DNA of 64,000 nucleotides, taken from the NCBI RefSeq assembly GCF_037861325.1, contig NZ_JAFELW010000001.1; one strand, given 5' to 3'. The notes beneath the pieces were generated by a model. The model was not told where the DNA came from, did no database searches, and saw nothing but the letters and a program-made list of their open reading frames with translations. Below are positions 24,168-32,696 of this stretch, in pieces. Source of the DNA: Riemerella anatipestifer_F (GTDB taxonomy: Bacteria > Bacteroidota > Bacteroidia > Flavobacteriales > Weeksellaceae). Made by a program: the position numbers and the translations under genes. Position 1 is the first letter of the stretch; each line of letters begins with the position of its first letter.

Positions 24168-24878
24168 ATGAATTTTAAAATAAATTTACTGATTATTTTT
24201 TTGTGTATCGGTTTTATGTCTAAAGCACAAAAGGATACCCTTGTTGTAAAGGCGCTATCACAATATCCAAAGGAATTACTCAAGAAAGATGACTACGGAA
24301 ATTACTATTATTACGATGAGAAACAACAAGCCAAAATCTACGAAATTGAAGGCGAAACAGTAATCGTTTTAGATGAAGTAGTTATTCCAAACAAGCCTAG
24401 ATTTAATAATCAGTTAGATAAAAATTATTATTTCTTTTTAAGTAAAAAATTGAACCGAGTTTACCCTTTATTTATCACTGCTTTAGAACAATATAACGAA
24501 ATAAATAACTACACCTCTCGTCTTGATGATAAATCTGAAAAAAGAAAATACATAAAAGCTAAACAAGAAGAACTTGCACAAGCCTACGAAAAAAAACTAA
24601 GAGATTTAACCACCTCCGAAGGTCGTATTTTTGCCAAACTAATGTACAGAGCTACGGGAAAAAGTGTATATGATATTATCAAAGAATTACGCGGTGGCTG
24701 GAGTGCTTTCTGGTGGAATGTAAAGGGGAATATTGCTGATGTAGATATAAAAGAACCTTACGACCCATACAGAAATAGACACGATGAATTTGTAGAGTCT
24801 CTACTACAATCTTATTGGAATCTAGGTTATTTTGCACCTTATGAAGGGCATAAAAATTTTAAAGTAAGAAAGGAGTAA
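24168..24878 (+). CDS. DUF4294 domain-containing protein
   Basis: The 236-residue product starts at ATG 24168; an in-frame start at 24129 would place 13 residues before a typical signal peptide (MNFKINLLIIFLCIGFMSKAQ). The mature part carries the conserved 'LDEVVIPNKPRFNNQLDKNYYFFLSKKLNRVYPLF' and the helical 'KREYIKAKQEELAQAYEKKLRDLTTSEGRIF'-like region of DUF4294, a periplasmic Bacteroidota family of unknown function. The last part has many aromatic residues ('RGGWSAFWWNVKGNI'). A long hairpin overlaps its stop codon. Confidence 0.85.
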   Translation: MNFKINLLIIFLCIGFMSKAQKDTLVVKALSQYPKELLKKDDYGNYYYYDEKQQAKIYEIEGETVIVLDEVVIPNKPRFNNQLDKNYYFFLSKKLNRVYPLFITALEQYNEINNYTSRLDDKSEKRKYIKAKQEELAQAYEKKLRDLTTSEGRIFAKLMYRATGKSVYDIIKELRGGWSAFWWNVKGNIADVDIKEPYDPYRNRHDEFVESLLQSYWNLGYFAPYEGHKNFKVRKE

Positions 24879-24898
24879 TATTCCTTTCTTACTTTAAA
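24858..24898. terminator. perfect 17-bp hairpin between convergent genes
   Basis: TTTAAAGTAAGAAAGGA (24858-24874) pairs perfectly with 24882-24898 around a 7-nt loop. It overlaps the stop of the DUF4294 gene and ends just before the convergent DUF493 gene. The arms end in AAA/TTT, so it can work as a two-way terminator. Confidence 0.75.
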
Positions 24899-24904
24899 CG
24901 TGAT

Positions 24905-25204
24905 TTATAGCATTATTACGCCTTCTATCTTATGAACTTCTTTATAAAGGTTAATCACCTGATTTGCATCTAGAACAAACGCTTGGATACTGGCAGAGAT
25001 ATATTTACCGTTCTTGCTTTCCTTGGTAGATATGGAGTTTTGAGTATTATCAAAAATCTGATAAATTTCTGTAAGTTTAGCCTTATCATTAGGGAAAATA
25101 AATTTAAAAAGATAATCCGAAGGAAAATCGTGGGCTTCATTTAGTTTTTCTCTAAACGAATGATAAGGGTCTTTAGTTGCGTCGTCTTCAAATGTTTCTA
25201 CCAT
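24905..25204 (-). CDS. DUF493 (YbeD-like) family protein
   Basis: The 99-residue protein matches the DUF493/YbeD ACT-like fold. The pattern is 'FPSDYLFKFIFPNDKAKLTEIYQIFDN', then 'ISTKESKNGKYISASIQAFVLDANQVINLYKEVHKIEGVIML'. These small alpha-beta proteins are often taken as regulators, and their precise role is unknown. The gene matters here because the ICE attachment core lies at its promoter: the -7 box TAACTTTG (25232-25225, minus strand) is part of the att sequence. The natural -33 region has been replaced by ICE DNA. Confidence 0.85.
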   Translation of the reverse strand: MVETFEDDATKDPYHSFREKLNEAHDFPSDYLFKFIFPNDKAKLTEIYQIFDNTQNSISTKESKNGKYISASIQAFVLDANQVINLYKEVHKIEGVIML

Positions 25205-25223
25205 ACTTTTATTATTTTGCCGA

Positions 25224-25233
25224 GCAAAGTTAC
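25224..25233 (-). other. ICE attachment core (attL)
   Basis: Minus strand GTAACTTTGC matches the known CTnDOT core GTANNTTTGC, with AC at the variable positions. It is the first ICE-associated sequence after host gene DUF493. The 348-bp gap 25205-25552 between that gene and the integrase holds this site and presumably the arm-type sites of the integrase; I see no gene in it. Confidence 0.8.
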
Positions 25234-25552
25234 TACAAAAAAGTGAAATGCGGAAAGATATAGTGATAGAATTGAGTTACAAGGGTTTTGGTTGAAGTGG
25301 CGATAATCCGTGAAGCCATTACAATCCCTGCCGAAGCCAAATCCTGACGCCGCTACGTTACTTGTTCGTAACCATGCCCGAAAATGCGACAAACGGGTAC
25401 GAATAGCGAAACAAGGCTCTAAGGAATAGTGAGTTATCCATAACTCATGCGAAAAATCAGGTTACGGAAAAAGATTGCGCCGTTCCTCCCCGTTTTGCGT
25501 ACCAACACCGGACTCTTCACCAACTAATTTTGAAACCCAAAAATTAAGGACA

Positions 25553-26788
25553 ATGAAGAGTACATTTTCAGTAATCTACTACCTCAAGCGTCAGGTAGTG
25601 AAAAAGGACGGGACAGTTCCCGTCATGGGACGCATCACGGTGGACGGCAGCCAGACACAGTTCAGCTGCAAACTGACTGTCGATCCGAAACTGTGGGACA
25701 CCAAAGGTGGACGTGTCACGGGCAGAAGCACGGCGGCACTCGAAACGAACCGTATGCTTGACAAGATGCGGGTACGCATCAACAGGCATTATCAGGAAAT
25801 CATGGAGCGTGACAACTTCGTCACGGCGGAGAAGGTGAAGAACGCCTTTCTCGGACTGGAACACCGCTACCACACGCTGATGCAGGTGTTCCGCCAGCAC
25901 AACGAGGACTACGAGAAGCAGGTGGAGGCAGGCATGAAAGCCAAAGGCACGCTGCTGAAGTACCGCACCGTTTACAAGCACATGCAAGAGTTCCTCGACA
26001 TCCGCTACCATGTGAAGGACATCGCCCTAAAAGAGCTTACCCCGGCTTTCATCTCCGACTTCGAGATGTTCCTGCGCACGGACAAGCACTGCTGCACCAA
26101 TACCGTGTGGCTGTACGTCTGCCCGTTACGGACGATGGTATTCATCGCCATCAACAACGAGTGGCTGACGCGCGACCCGTTCCGCGAGTATGAAATCAAG
26201 AAGGAGGAAACAACACGCAGTTTCCTGACCAAAGATGAGATCCGCCTGCTGATGGAGGGGAAACTGAAAAACGCCAAACAGGAATTGTACCGCGACCTCT
26301 ACCTGTTCTGCGCCTTCACGGGGCTGTCGTTCGCGGATATGCGCAACCTTACGGAAGAGAATATCCGCACCTACTTCGACGAACACGAGTGGATAAACAT
26401 CAACCGCCAGAAAACGGGCGTGGTGTCCAACATCCGCCTGCTCGACATCGCCAACCGCATAATCGGCAAATACCGGGGACTGTGCGGGGACGGCAGGATA
26501 TTTCCCGTTCCGCATTATAACACGTGCCTTGCCGGTATCCGTGCCGTCGCCAAGCGTTGCGGCATCACCAAGCATATCACGTGGCATCAGAGCCGCCACA
26601 CGGCAGCCACGACGATATTCCTCTCCAACGGTGTTCCCATCGAAACGGTCAGCTCCATGCTCGGACACAAGAGCATAAAGACGACGCAGATTTACGCAAA
26701 GATAACCAAAGAGAAGCTCAATCAGGACATGGAGAACCTTGCCGCAAGATTGAACGGCGTCGAGGAATTTGCAGGTTGCACCATCTAA
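25553..26788 (+). CDS. int: IntDOT-like tyrosine recombinase
   Basis: Starting at ATG 25553 the protein is 411 residues, the length known for IntDOT. The frame extends upstream to 25475 but without a better start. Catalytic positions agree with IntDOT: Ser259 in 'AFTGLSFADM' where most relatives have Arg, Lys287, His345 and Arg348 in 'HITWHQSRHTAAT', His372 in 'LGHKS' and nucleophile Tyr381. The N-terminal ~90 residues are the arm-binding domain and about 100-200 the core-binding domain. It integrates the ICE at GTANNTTTGC sites that tolerate mismatches in the crossover region. It reads away from attL, as in CTnDOT. Confidence 0.95.
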   Translation: MKSTFSVIYYLKRQVVKKDGTVPVMGRITVDGSQTQFSCKLTVDPKLWDTKGGRVTGRSTAALETNRMLDKMRVRINRHYQEIMERDNFVTAEKVKNAFLGLEHRYHTLMQVFRQHNEDYEKQVEAGMKAKGTLLKYRTVYKHMQEFLDIRYHVKDIALKELTPAFISDFEMFLRTDKHCCTNTVWLYVCPLRTMVFIAINNEWLTRDPFREYEIKKEETTRSFLTKDEIRLLMEGKLKNAKQELYRDLYLFCAFTGLSFADMRNLTEENIRTYFDEHEWININRQKTGVVSNIRLLDIANRIIGKYRGLCGDGRIFPVPHYNTCLAGIRAVAKRCGITKHITWHQSRHTAATTIFLSNGVPIETVSSMLGHKSIKTTQIYAKITKEKLNQDMENLAARLNGVEEFAGCTI

Positions 26789-26799
26789 AAAGAAAAGCC

Positions 26800-27162
26800 A
26801 TGAAACGTGACACAATCATCATCGAGGACAAGGCAGTCAGCGTAACCGGTAACGACGTGTGGATGACCGCCACCGAAATAGCCGGATTGTTCCATACGAC
26901 CGTCCCGGCAGTGAACGCCGCCATCAGAGCCGTCCGCAAGTCGGACGTGCTGAACGACTACGAGGTGTGCCGCTACATGCAGCTTGAAAACGGGCTGCAC
27001 GCGGACGTGTACGCCCTTGAAATCATCATCCCGGTCGCTTTCAGGGTGAATACCTACAACACCCACCTGTTCCGCACATGGCTGGTGGGAAAGGCACTCT
27101 CACAAGAGAAACGGCAGACATACGTGATGTTCATACAGAACGGAAAAGCCGGGTATTGCTGA
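26800..27162 (+). CDS. RhuM-like putative DNA-binding protein, short
   Basis: The 120-residue protein starts at ATG 26800, 11 bp after int. The pattern 'NDVWMTATEIAGLFHTTVPAVNAAIRAVRKSDVLNDYEVCRYMQLENGLHADVYALEIIIPVAFRVNTYNTHLFRTWL' corresponds to the N-terminal domain of virulence RhuM-type proteins: an HTH-like segment, then the Y-x-L-x-x-I-I-x-V-x-x-R-V-N motif. Full RhuM proteins are longer, so this is a short form. It is probably cotranscribed with int, and a terminator follows. A role in integration control is possible but unproven. Confidence 0.65.
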   Translation: MKRDTIIIEDKAVSVTGNDVWMTATEIAGLFHTTVPAVNAAIRAVRKSDVLNDYEVCRYMQLENGLHADVYALEIIIPVAFRVNTYNTHLFRTWLVGKALSQEKRQTYVMFIQNGKAGYC

Positions 27163-27182
27163 TTGCACATACCCCATAAGAC

Positions 27183-27227
27183 AAGTAAACGGGTAGCACC
27201 ACAAAAGGTGTCACCCGTTTACTTTTT
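27183..27227. terminator. bidirectional terminator after the int unit
   Basis: AAGTAAACGGGT (27183-27194) pairs with ACCCGTTTACTT (27213-27224) with further inner pairing (CACC/GGTG). T runs follow on the plus strand. It separates int/rhuM-like from the convergent HTH genes. Confidence 0.85.
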
Positions 27228-27239
27228 CATGAAACCGCC

Positions 27240-27545
27240 TCACTCCAGCGGCTTGCGGTAGTTCGCTTCCAGTACCCCGCGCAGCCCCGTTTCCGGGTAA
27301 AGCACCTTCCCTCCCAAAAGTATGAAGGGCAACACGCGGTTGTTGCGGTATTCCTGCAAGGTGCGCCGGCTCACACGGAGCAGTTCCGACACCTCGCCGT
27401 CCGTCAGGTAACGTTCCCCGTCCAGCGGAGGACGGTAGCTTTCCAGAAATGCGGACAGCCATTTCGAGCCTTTGCGCATATCCTGCACCACAGAGGCTAT
27501 CGGCTCGTCTTCCATCGTAAAAACATCGTTGTTCTCGTTCATCAT
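27240..27545 (-). CDS. helix-turn-helix protein (excisionase-like) 1
   Basis: Start taken at ATG 27545 ('MMNENNDVFTMED', 101 residues), 31 bp after the previous gene ends; the frame extends to 27608 but would overlap it. The C-terminal half is an HTH_17 winged helix ('RYLTDGEVSELLRVSRRTLQEYRNNRVLPFILLGGKVLYPETGLRGVLEANY'). In CTnDOT-like ICEs such minus-strand small HTH genes lie between int and the excision operon. It likely forms an operon with the next gene upstream. The exact role is unknown. Confidence 0.7.
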   Translation of the reverse strand: MMNENNDVFTMEDEPIASVVQDMRKGSKWLSAFLESYRPPLDGERYLTDGEVSELLRVSRRTLQEYRNNRVLPFILLGGKVLYPETGLRGVLEANYRKPLE

Positions 27546-27576
27546 AACTTCGGATTCAGTGGGTGAATAAATCAAA

Positions 27577-27876
27577 TCATCTGCCGTGCGGATAGAGCGT
27601 GCCGACAAGCGGTATCAGCCGCTTCACCTCCTCTGGCTTGTAATAGAACCTGCGGTTTATCTGCGAGTAGCCGATAAGCCGCCTGTCACGCAGCGTCTGC
27701 AACGTGCGCGGGCTTATTCTCAACTGCCCGCAGACCTCCTCGCCCGTGAGCCATCTTTCCATGCGCCCCGTGTCGCTTTTGCGCCTCAGGGCGGCGACCT
27801 TCTCCGAGAGTGCGCCGAATGCCGCCACCATCATCTCGAAAGTCTTTTTCTCGATAGATACTATTTCCATATTCAT
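27577..27876 (-). CDS. helix-turn-helix protein (excisionase-like) 2
   Basis: Start taken at ATG 27876 ('MNMEIVSIEKKTFEMM', 99 residues). The middle is an HTH_17 domain ('ERWLTGEEVCGQLRISPRTLQTLRDRRLIGYSQINRRFYYKPEEVKRLIP'). The N-terminal helix 'KKTFEMMVAAFGALSEKVAALRRK' resembles the leading helix of the two divergent Xis-like proteins (28078 and 28444), suggesting a common origin. It reads divergently from the excision operon over a 200-bp control region that contains a perfect dyad. Confidence 0.7.
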   Translation of the reverse strand: MNMEIVSIEKKTFEMMVAAFGALSEKVAALRRKSDTGRMERWLTGEEVCGQLRISPRTLQTLRDRRLIGYSQINRRFYYKPEEVKRLIPLVGTLYPHGR

Positions 27877-27994
27877 GTCATTTAGAGTTTGCCGCAAAGG
27901 TAACGAAACGGCATACAAGACGTATCGTTTTCCGCTGAAAGGCTGCCTGTTGCGCCGTTTGACCGGGTTACGGAGCCATCTTCCGCAAAAATCT

Positions 27995-28009
27995 TACGTG
28001 AGTCACGTA
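27995..28009. promoter_or_regulatory. perfect dyad in the excision-operon control region
   Basis: TACGTGA-G-TCACGTA is centred at 28002, 69 bp upstream of the first Xis-like start. In CTnDOT this is the region where RteC activates the xis promoter. The dyad is a candidate activator or repressor site. Confidence 0.5.
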
Positions 28010-28077
28010 GTGAGTTGTTAAAGCCCCTTTTGTTTATTGCCGAATTTTGTCGCAGAAACAAAAAGAAAGGACTGAAC

Positions 28078-28440
28078 ATGAAAGTGATAACAATGGAAAG
28101 TTCCGCCTACAAGCAGATGATGGCGCAGATTGCGAACATCGCAGGGTACATCCGCGAGGCAAGGGACGAGAAGAAACGGAAGCGGGAAACCGAAGACAAG
28201 CTGCTTGACACGGCACAGGCGGCGAAGATGCTCAACGTGAGCAAGCGCACCATGCAGCGTATGCGCACCGACCACCGTATCGAGTATGTGGTGGTACGCG
28301 GAAGCTGCCGCTACCGCCTTTCCGAGATACTGCGGCTATTGGAGGACAACACAGTAAGGAACGAGGAAGGGACAATAGACACCCTGTTCCACAACCACAC
28401 GCTGCGCACGGGCGGCAAACCAAAAGGAAGGAGGACATAG
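28078..28440 (+). CDS. Xis2c-like excision protein
   Basis: The 120-residue protein starts at ATG 28078. The leading helix 'SSAYKQMMAQIANIAGYIREARDEKKRKRETED' is followed by HTH_17 'KLLDTAQAAKMLNVSKRTMQRMRTDHRIEYVVVRGSCRYRLSEILRLLEDN' (about 43-93). Position as first gene of the unit leading to the DUF3945 gene and topoisomerase matches xis2c of CTnDOT, a DNA-bending factor needed for excision and for turning on mob/tra genes. The next gene starts 3 bp downstream. Assignment to Xis2c rather than Xis2d rests on order. Confidence 0.75.
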   Translation: MKVITMESSAYKQMMAQIANIAGYIREARDEKKRKRETEDKLLDTAQAAKMLNVSKRTMQRMRTDHRIEYVVVRGSCRYRLSEILRLLEDNTVRNEEGTIDTLFHNHTLRTGGKPKGRRT

Positions 28441-28443
28441 GTC

Positions 28444-28794
28444 ATGGAACTGCTCACACGAAACAACTTCGAGGGCTGGATGCAGAAGCTGATGGAACGG
28501 CTCGACCGTCAGGACGAACTGCTGCTGGCGATGAAGGCTGAGGGGAAACAGCCCACTATCACGGAAAGCATCCGCCTTTTCGACAATCAGGATTTGTGCA
28601 TGTTGCTCCAGATAAGCAAACGCACCCTCCAACGCTACCGCAGCGTAGGCGCATTGCCCTACAAGACGCTGGGCAAGAAGACCTATTACAGCGAGGAGGA
28701 CGTGCTGACATTCCTTTCCAACCATATCAAGGACTTCAAAAAGGAAGATATAGCCTTCTACAAGGCTCGTATCCATAATTTCTTTCATAAATAA
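28444..28794 (+). CDS. Xis2d-like excision protein
   Basis: The 116-residue protein starts with helix 'NNFEGWMQKLMERLDRQDELLLAMKAE', then HTH_17 'RLFDNQDLCMLLQISKRTLQRYRSVGALPYKTLGKKTYYSEEDVLTFLSNHIKDF' (about 44-98). It is a clear paralogue of the preceding gene. In CTnDOT the equivalent Xis2d binds the att site with IntDOT and activates transfer genes. It is translationally close to its neighbour (3-bp gap), and 20 bp separate it from the DUF3945 gene. Confidence 0.75.
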   Translation: MELLTRNNFEGWMQKLMERLDRQDELLLAMKAEGKQPTITESIRLFDNQDLCMLLQISKRTLQRYRSVGALPYKTLGKKTYYSEEDVLTFLSNHIKDFKKEDIAFYKARIHNFFHK

Positions 28795-28814
28795 CCCATT
28801 AAAACATTTTTCAG

Positions 28815-30386
28815 ATGGCAAAGAAAAAAGACGAAAAGGACGTGCTGGTAGTCCGTGACGAGAAGACAGGCGAGATCAGCGTGGTAGCCGGGCTGAACGC
28901 GGACGGCACACCCAAGCGCACCCCCGCAAAAGCGGAGAACGCGCAGAGTTTCCTGCAATTCGACCGACATGGCGACGTGCTGGACAACTTCTTCAAGAAC
29001 TTCTTCCGGCAGTGCAAGGAACCCAGCCGCTTCGGTTTCTACCGCATTGCGGCAGACCAAGCTGAAAATCTCTTAGAGGTGATGAAGCAACTGCTGAAAG
29101 ACCCCGAAGCGAACAAGGAGCTGCTCGCCCCTCACAAGGTGGACACCTCCGACTATGAGAAGAAGGTGCAGGAAGAGATGGCAGCACAACAGACAGAGAA
29201 ACAAGAACCTCAAAAACAGGAGAACATGGAACAACGGAAAGAACAGCAACAGGACAAATCCGAACAGATGCAGGGCAAACGTGGCTACCAGCCCATCGAC
29301 GAGAGTAAAATCAACTGGCAGGAGCTGGAGGACAGATGGGGCGTAAAGCGGGACAACCTTGAAAAGTCCGGCGACCTTACGAAGATGCTCAACTATGGCA
29401 AGTCCGACTTGGTAAAGGTCAAACCGACCTTCGGCGGCGAATCATTCGAGCTGGACGCCCGCCTCTCCTTCAAGAAGGACGGTGAGGGAAACATCAGCCT
29501 CGTGCCGCACTTCATCCGCAAGGAGCAGAAGCTGGATGAGTACAAGGAACACAAATTCTCCGACAATGACCGGAAGAACCTCCGCGAAACGGGCAATCTC
29601 GGTAGGGTCGTGGACATTGTGGACAGGGAAACGGGCGAGATCATCCCCTCCTACATCAGCATCGACCGCAAGACGAATGAAATCACGGACATTCCGGCAA
29701 GCAGGGTGCGCATCCCGGAGCGCATCGGCAAGACGGAAATCACCACGCAGGAGCGGGACATGCTCCGCGCCGGACTGCCCGTACGCGACAAGCTCATCGA
29801 GCGCAACGACGGCAGAAAGTTCGTCACCACCCTGCAAGTGAACGTGGAGCAGCGCGGCGTGGAGTTCGTGCCGGGAACCGGCAAGTCGCCCCGTACCGCA
29901 CAGACACAGGAAACCAAAGGCGACACATCGAAAAGTCAGGCGCAGGGCGGGGAAAATGCCGCACAGACCAAGAAGGAGCAACGCCGCAACACGTGGACGA
30001 ACGAGGACGGCAGCATCCGCCCCATCAGCAAATGGAGCGGCGTGAGCTTCACCGACCAGCAGAAAGCCGACTATGTGGCGGGTAAAGCCGTGAAGCTGGA
30101 GAACGTGACCGACAAGCAGGGCTTCCATGCCACGATGTATATCAAGTTCAACCCGGAGAAGGGACGCCCGTACCGCTACGACACGAACCCTGACAATGCA
30201 CAGCAGGTTGCTCCGTCCAACGAGAGCCGCACGCAGGTGGCGGTGAACAACGATGGCAAGACCAACGAGGCTACAAAGAATCTGAGAGAGCCGTTGCAGA
30301 AAGGTCAGACCAACCCGAAGGACGCCCGCCAGCAACAGCAGCAGGAGAAGCCGCAGAAGAAAACGGGCAAGGGCATGAAAATGTAA
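28815..30386 (+). CDS. DUF4099/DUF3945 protein (CTnDOT orf3 equivalent)
   Basis: The 523-residue protein has an N-terminal DUF4099-like part ('NAQSFLQFDRHGDVLDNFFKNFFRQCKEPSRFGFYRIAADQAENLLEVMKQLL'). A Gln/Glu/Lys-rich low-complexity linker follows (115-150). Repeated DUF3945 units come next ('LVKVKPTFGGESFELDARLSFKKDGEGNISLVPHFIRKEQKLDEYKEHKFSDNDRKNL' and 'GVSFTDQQKADYVAGKAVKLENVTDKQGFHATMYIKFNPEKG'). The tail is again Gln-rich. The family is confined to Bacteroidota mobile elements. In CTnDOT the matching orf3 lies in the excision operon but is not essential for excision. No enzyme motif is seen. Confidence 0.8.
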   Translation: MAKKKDEKDVLVVRDEKTGEISVVAGLNADGTPKRTPAKAENAQSFLQFDRHGDVLDNFFKNFFRQCKEPSRFGFYRIAADQAENLLEVMKQLLKDPEANKELLAPHKVDTSDYEKKVQEEMAAQQTEKQEPQKQENMEQRKEQQQDKSEQMQGKRGYQPIDESKINWQELEDRWGVKRDNLEKSGDLTKMLNYGKSDLVKVKPTFGGESFELDARLSFKKDGEGNISLVPHFIRKEQKLDEYKEHKFSDNDRKNLRETGNLGRVVDIVDRETGEIIPSYISIDRKTNEITDIPASRVRIPERIGKTEITTQERDMLRAGLPVRDKLIERNDGRKFVTTLQVNVEQRGVEFVPGTGKSPRTAQTQETKGDTSKSQAQGGENAAQTKKEQRRNTWTNEDGSIRPISKWSGVSFTDQQKADYVAGKAVKLENVTDKQGFHATMYIKFNPEKGRPYRYDTNPDNAQQVAPSNESRTQVAVNNDGKTNEATKNLREPLQKGQTNPKDARQQQQQEKPQKKTGKGMKM

Positions 30387-30446
30387 TCCCGTGTCCGCCA
30401 CTGAATCCAAAATAAAATCCAAAGTATCAACAAAAAAGAAGAAGAC

Positions 30447-32534
30447 ATGAAGACAATCATTGCAGAAAAGCCCTCCGTGGCACGTGAAATCGCCCGCATC
30501 GTGGGCGCGACAAAGAGAGAGGAAGGATATTTCGAGGGAGGCGGTTATGCCGTGACATGGGCATTCGGACACCTCGTTCAGCTTGCCATGCCCGACGGCT
30601 ACGGCGTGCGCGGATTTGTCCGTGACAACCTCCCGATTATTCCCGACACATTCACGCTCGTCCCCCGTCAGGTCAGGACGGAGAAAGGTTACAAGCCCGA
30701 CAGCGGCGTGGTGTCGCAGATAAAAGTCATCAAAAGACTGTTCGACACAAGCGAACATATCATCGTGGCGACCGATGCCGGACGCGAGGGAGAGCTTATC
30801 TTCCGCTACCTCTACCACTATACGGGTTGCACCACTCCTTTCGTGCGCCTGTGGATCAGCTCTCTCACCGACAAAGCTATCCGCGAGGGACTGCGGAAAC
30901 TCGAAGACGGCAGCAAATACGACAACCTCTACCTCGCCGCCAAAGCGCGGAGCGAATCCGACTGGCTCGTGGGCATCAACGGCACACAGGCGTTATCCAT
31001 CGCCGCCGGACACGGCACGTATTCCGTGGGGCGGGTGCAGACACCAACGTTGGCTATGGTATGTGAACGCTACTGGGAGAACCGCCGCTTTACGTCCGAA
31101 GCATTCTGGCAGCTCCATATCGCAACGGACGGTTGCGACGGCGAAGTCGTGAAATTCTCATCCTCCGAGAAATGGAAAGAGAAAGAACCGGCGATGGAAC
31201 TATATAATAAGGTAAAGGCGGCAGGTTGCGCCACTGTCACGAAAGCCGAGCGCAAGGAGAAGACGGAGGAAACTCCCTTGCTCTACGACCTGACCACGCT
31301 CCAGAAAGAAGCCAACGCCAAGCACGGCTTCACGGCGGAACAGACGCTTGAAATCGCGCAGAAACTCTACGAAAAGAAGTTGATAACCTATCCGAGAACG
31401 GGAAGCCGCTACATCCCCGAAGACGTGTTTGCCGAAATTCCCAAACTGCTCGCTTTCATCGGCACACAGCCCGAATGGAAAGACAAGGTGCGGGCAAAAG
31501 CCGCCCCGACACGCCGCAGCGTGGACGACGGCAAGGTGACAGACCACCATGCCCTGCTCGTCACGGGTGAGAAACCGCTCTTCCTCTCCAAAGAGGACAA
31601 TACCATCTATCAGATGATTGCCGGGCGCATGGTCGAGGCATTCTCTGAGAAATGCGTCAAGGATGTGACCACTGTCACGGCGGAATGTGCCGGAGTGGAG
31701 TTTACCGTAAAAGGCAGCGTCGTGAAGCAAACCGGATGGCGTGCCGTCTATGGCGAGGAAAAAGAGGAAATTACCATCCCCGGCTGGCAGGAAGGCGACA
31801 CGCTGACACCGAAAGGCTCGTCCATTACCGAAGGAAAGACCAAACCCAAGCCGCTGCATACCGAAGCCACCCTGCTCTCGGCAATGGAAACGGCGGGCAA
31901 GGAAATTGAGGACGACGCACTGCGGCAGGCGATGAAGGACTGTGGCATCGGTACTCCCGCCACACGCGCCTCCATCATCGAAACGCTTTTCAAGCGCGGT
32001 TACATGGAACGCTGCAAGAAGTCGCTTGTTCCCACCGAAAAAGGACTTGCCCTCAATTCCGTCGTCAAGACGATGCGCATCGCCGATGTTGCCATGACGG
32101 GCGAATGGGAAAAGGAGCTGGCGCGTATCGAGCGCGGGGAACTGTCCGACGACACCTTCCGCAAGGAGATAGAGGCGTACACACGTGAGATAACCTCCGA
32201 ACTGATCTCGTGCGACAAGCTCTTCGGCAGCCGTGACTCCGGCTGCGCGTGTCCCAAGTGTGGCACGGGCAGGATGCGGTTCTACGGCAAGGTGGTACGC
32301 TGCGACAACACGGAGTGCGGACTGCCCGTGTTCCGGCTGAAAGCGGGACGCACCCTGTCCGACGATGAAATCAAAGACCTGCTCACCGAAGGGCATACCA
32401 AGCTGCTCAAAGGGTTCAAGAGCAAACAGGGCAAGAGTTTCGATGCTGTTGTCGCCTTTGACGGGGAATATAACACGACTTTTGTGTTCCCGGAGGCTAA
32501 AAAGGACAAGAAATTTTCAGGACGGAAGAAATAG
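30447..32534 (+). CDS. topB: type IA topoisomerase III (CTnDOT Exc equivalent)
   Basis: The 695-residue enzyme has the TOPRIM start 'TIIAEKPSVAREIARIVG' (Glu7), the acidic triad 'ATDAGREGELIF' (Asp110 onward) and the active-site Tyr in 'LITYPRTGSRYIP' (about residue 315). A C-terminal zinc-finger-like segment is 'CACPKCGTGRMRF...CDNTECGLP'. It relaxes DNA through a covalent 5' phosphotyrosine link. In CTnDOT the equivalent Exc protein is encoded in the excision operon and is required for excision in vivo, although its topoisomerase activity is reported not to be. The leader before the start holds the recurrent word AAATCCAAAGTA (30415). Confidence 0.93.
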   Translation: MKTIIAEKPSVAREIARIVGATKREEGYFEGGGYAVTWAFGHLVQLAMPDGYGVRGFVRDNLPIIPDTFTLVPRQVRTEKGYKPDSGVVSQIKVIKRLFDTSEHIIVATDAGREGELIFRYLYHYTGCTTPFVRLWISSLTDKAIREGLRKLEDGSKYDNLYLAAKARSESDWLVGINGTQALSIAAGHGTYSVGRVQTPTLAMVCERYWENRRFTSEAFWQLHIATDGCDGEVVKFSSSEKWKEKEPAMELYNKVKAAGCATVTKAERKEKTEETPLLYDLTTLQKEANAKHGFTAEQTLEIAQKLYEKKLITYPRTGSRYIPEDVFAEIPKLLAFIGTQPEWKDKVRAKAAPTRRSVDDGKVTDHHALLVTGEKPLFLSKEDNTIYQMIAGRMVEAFSEKCVKDVTTVTAECAGVEFTVKGSVVKQTGWRAVYGEEKEEITIPGWQEGDTLTPKGSSITEGKTKPKPLHTEATLLSAMETAGKEIEDDALRQAMKDCGIGTPATRASIIETLFKRGYMERCKKSLVPTEKGLALNSVVKTMRIADVAMTGEWEKELARIERGELSDDTFRKEIEAYTREITSELISCDKLFGSRDSGCACPKCGTGRMRFYGKVVRCDNTECGLPVFRLKAGRTLSDDEIKDLLTEGHTKLLKGFKSKQGKSFDAVVAFDGEYNTTFVFPEAKKDKKFSGRKK

Positions 32535-32696
32535 TATTAACTTTGCCACTTGTTCAGAGTAATGAATTGTTCTTCGATACCGGATTACACTCATACTTTG
32601 GATTTAGTGGTGGCACTCGGAGGGATACCGAGTGCCTTTTTCTTCCTTTTTCCAACCGATTATCCCGTTAATTATCAATCCGCTAAATCCAAAGTA

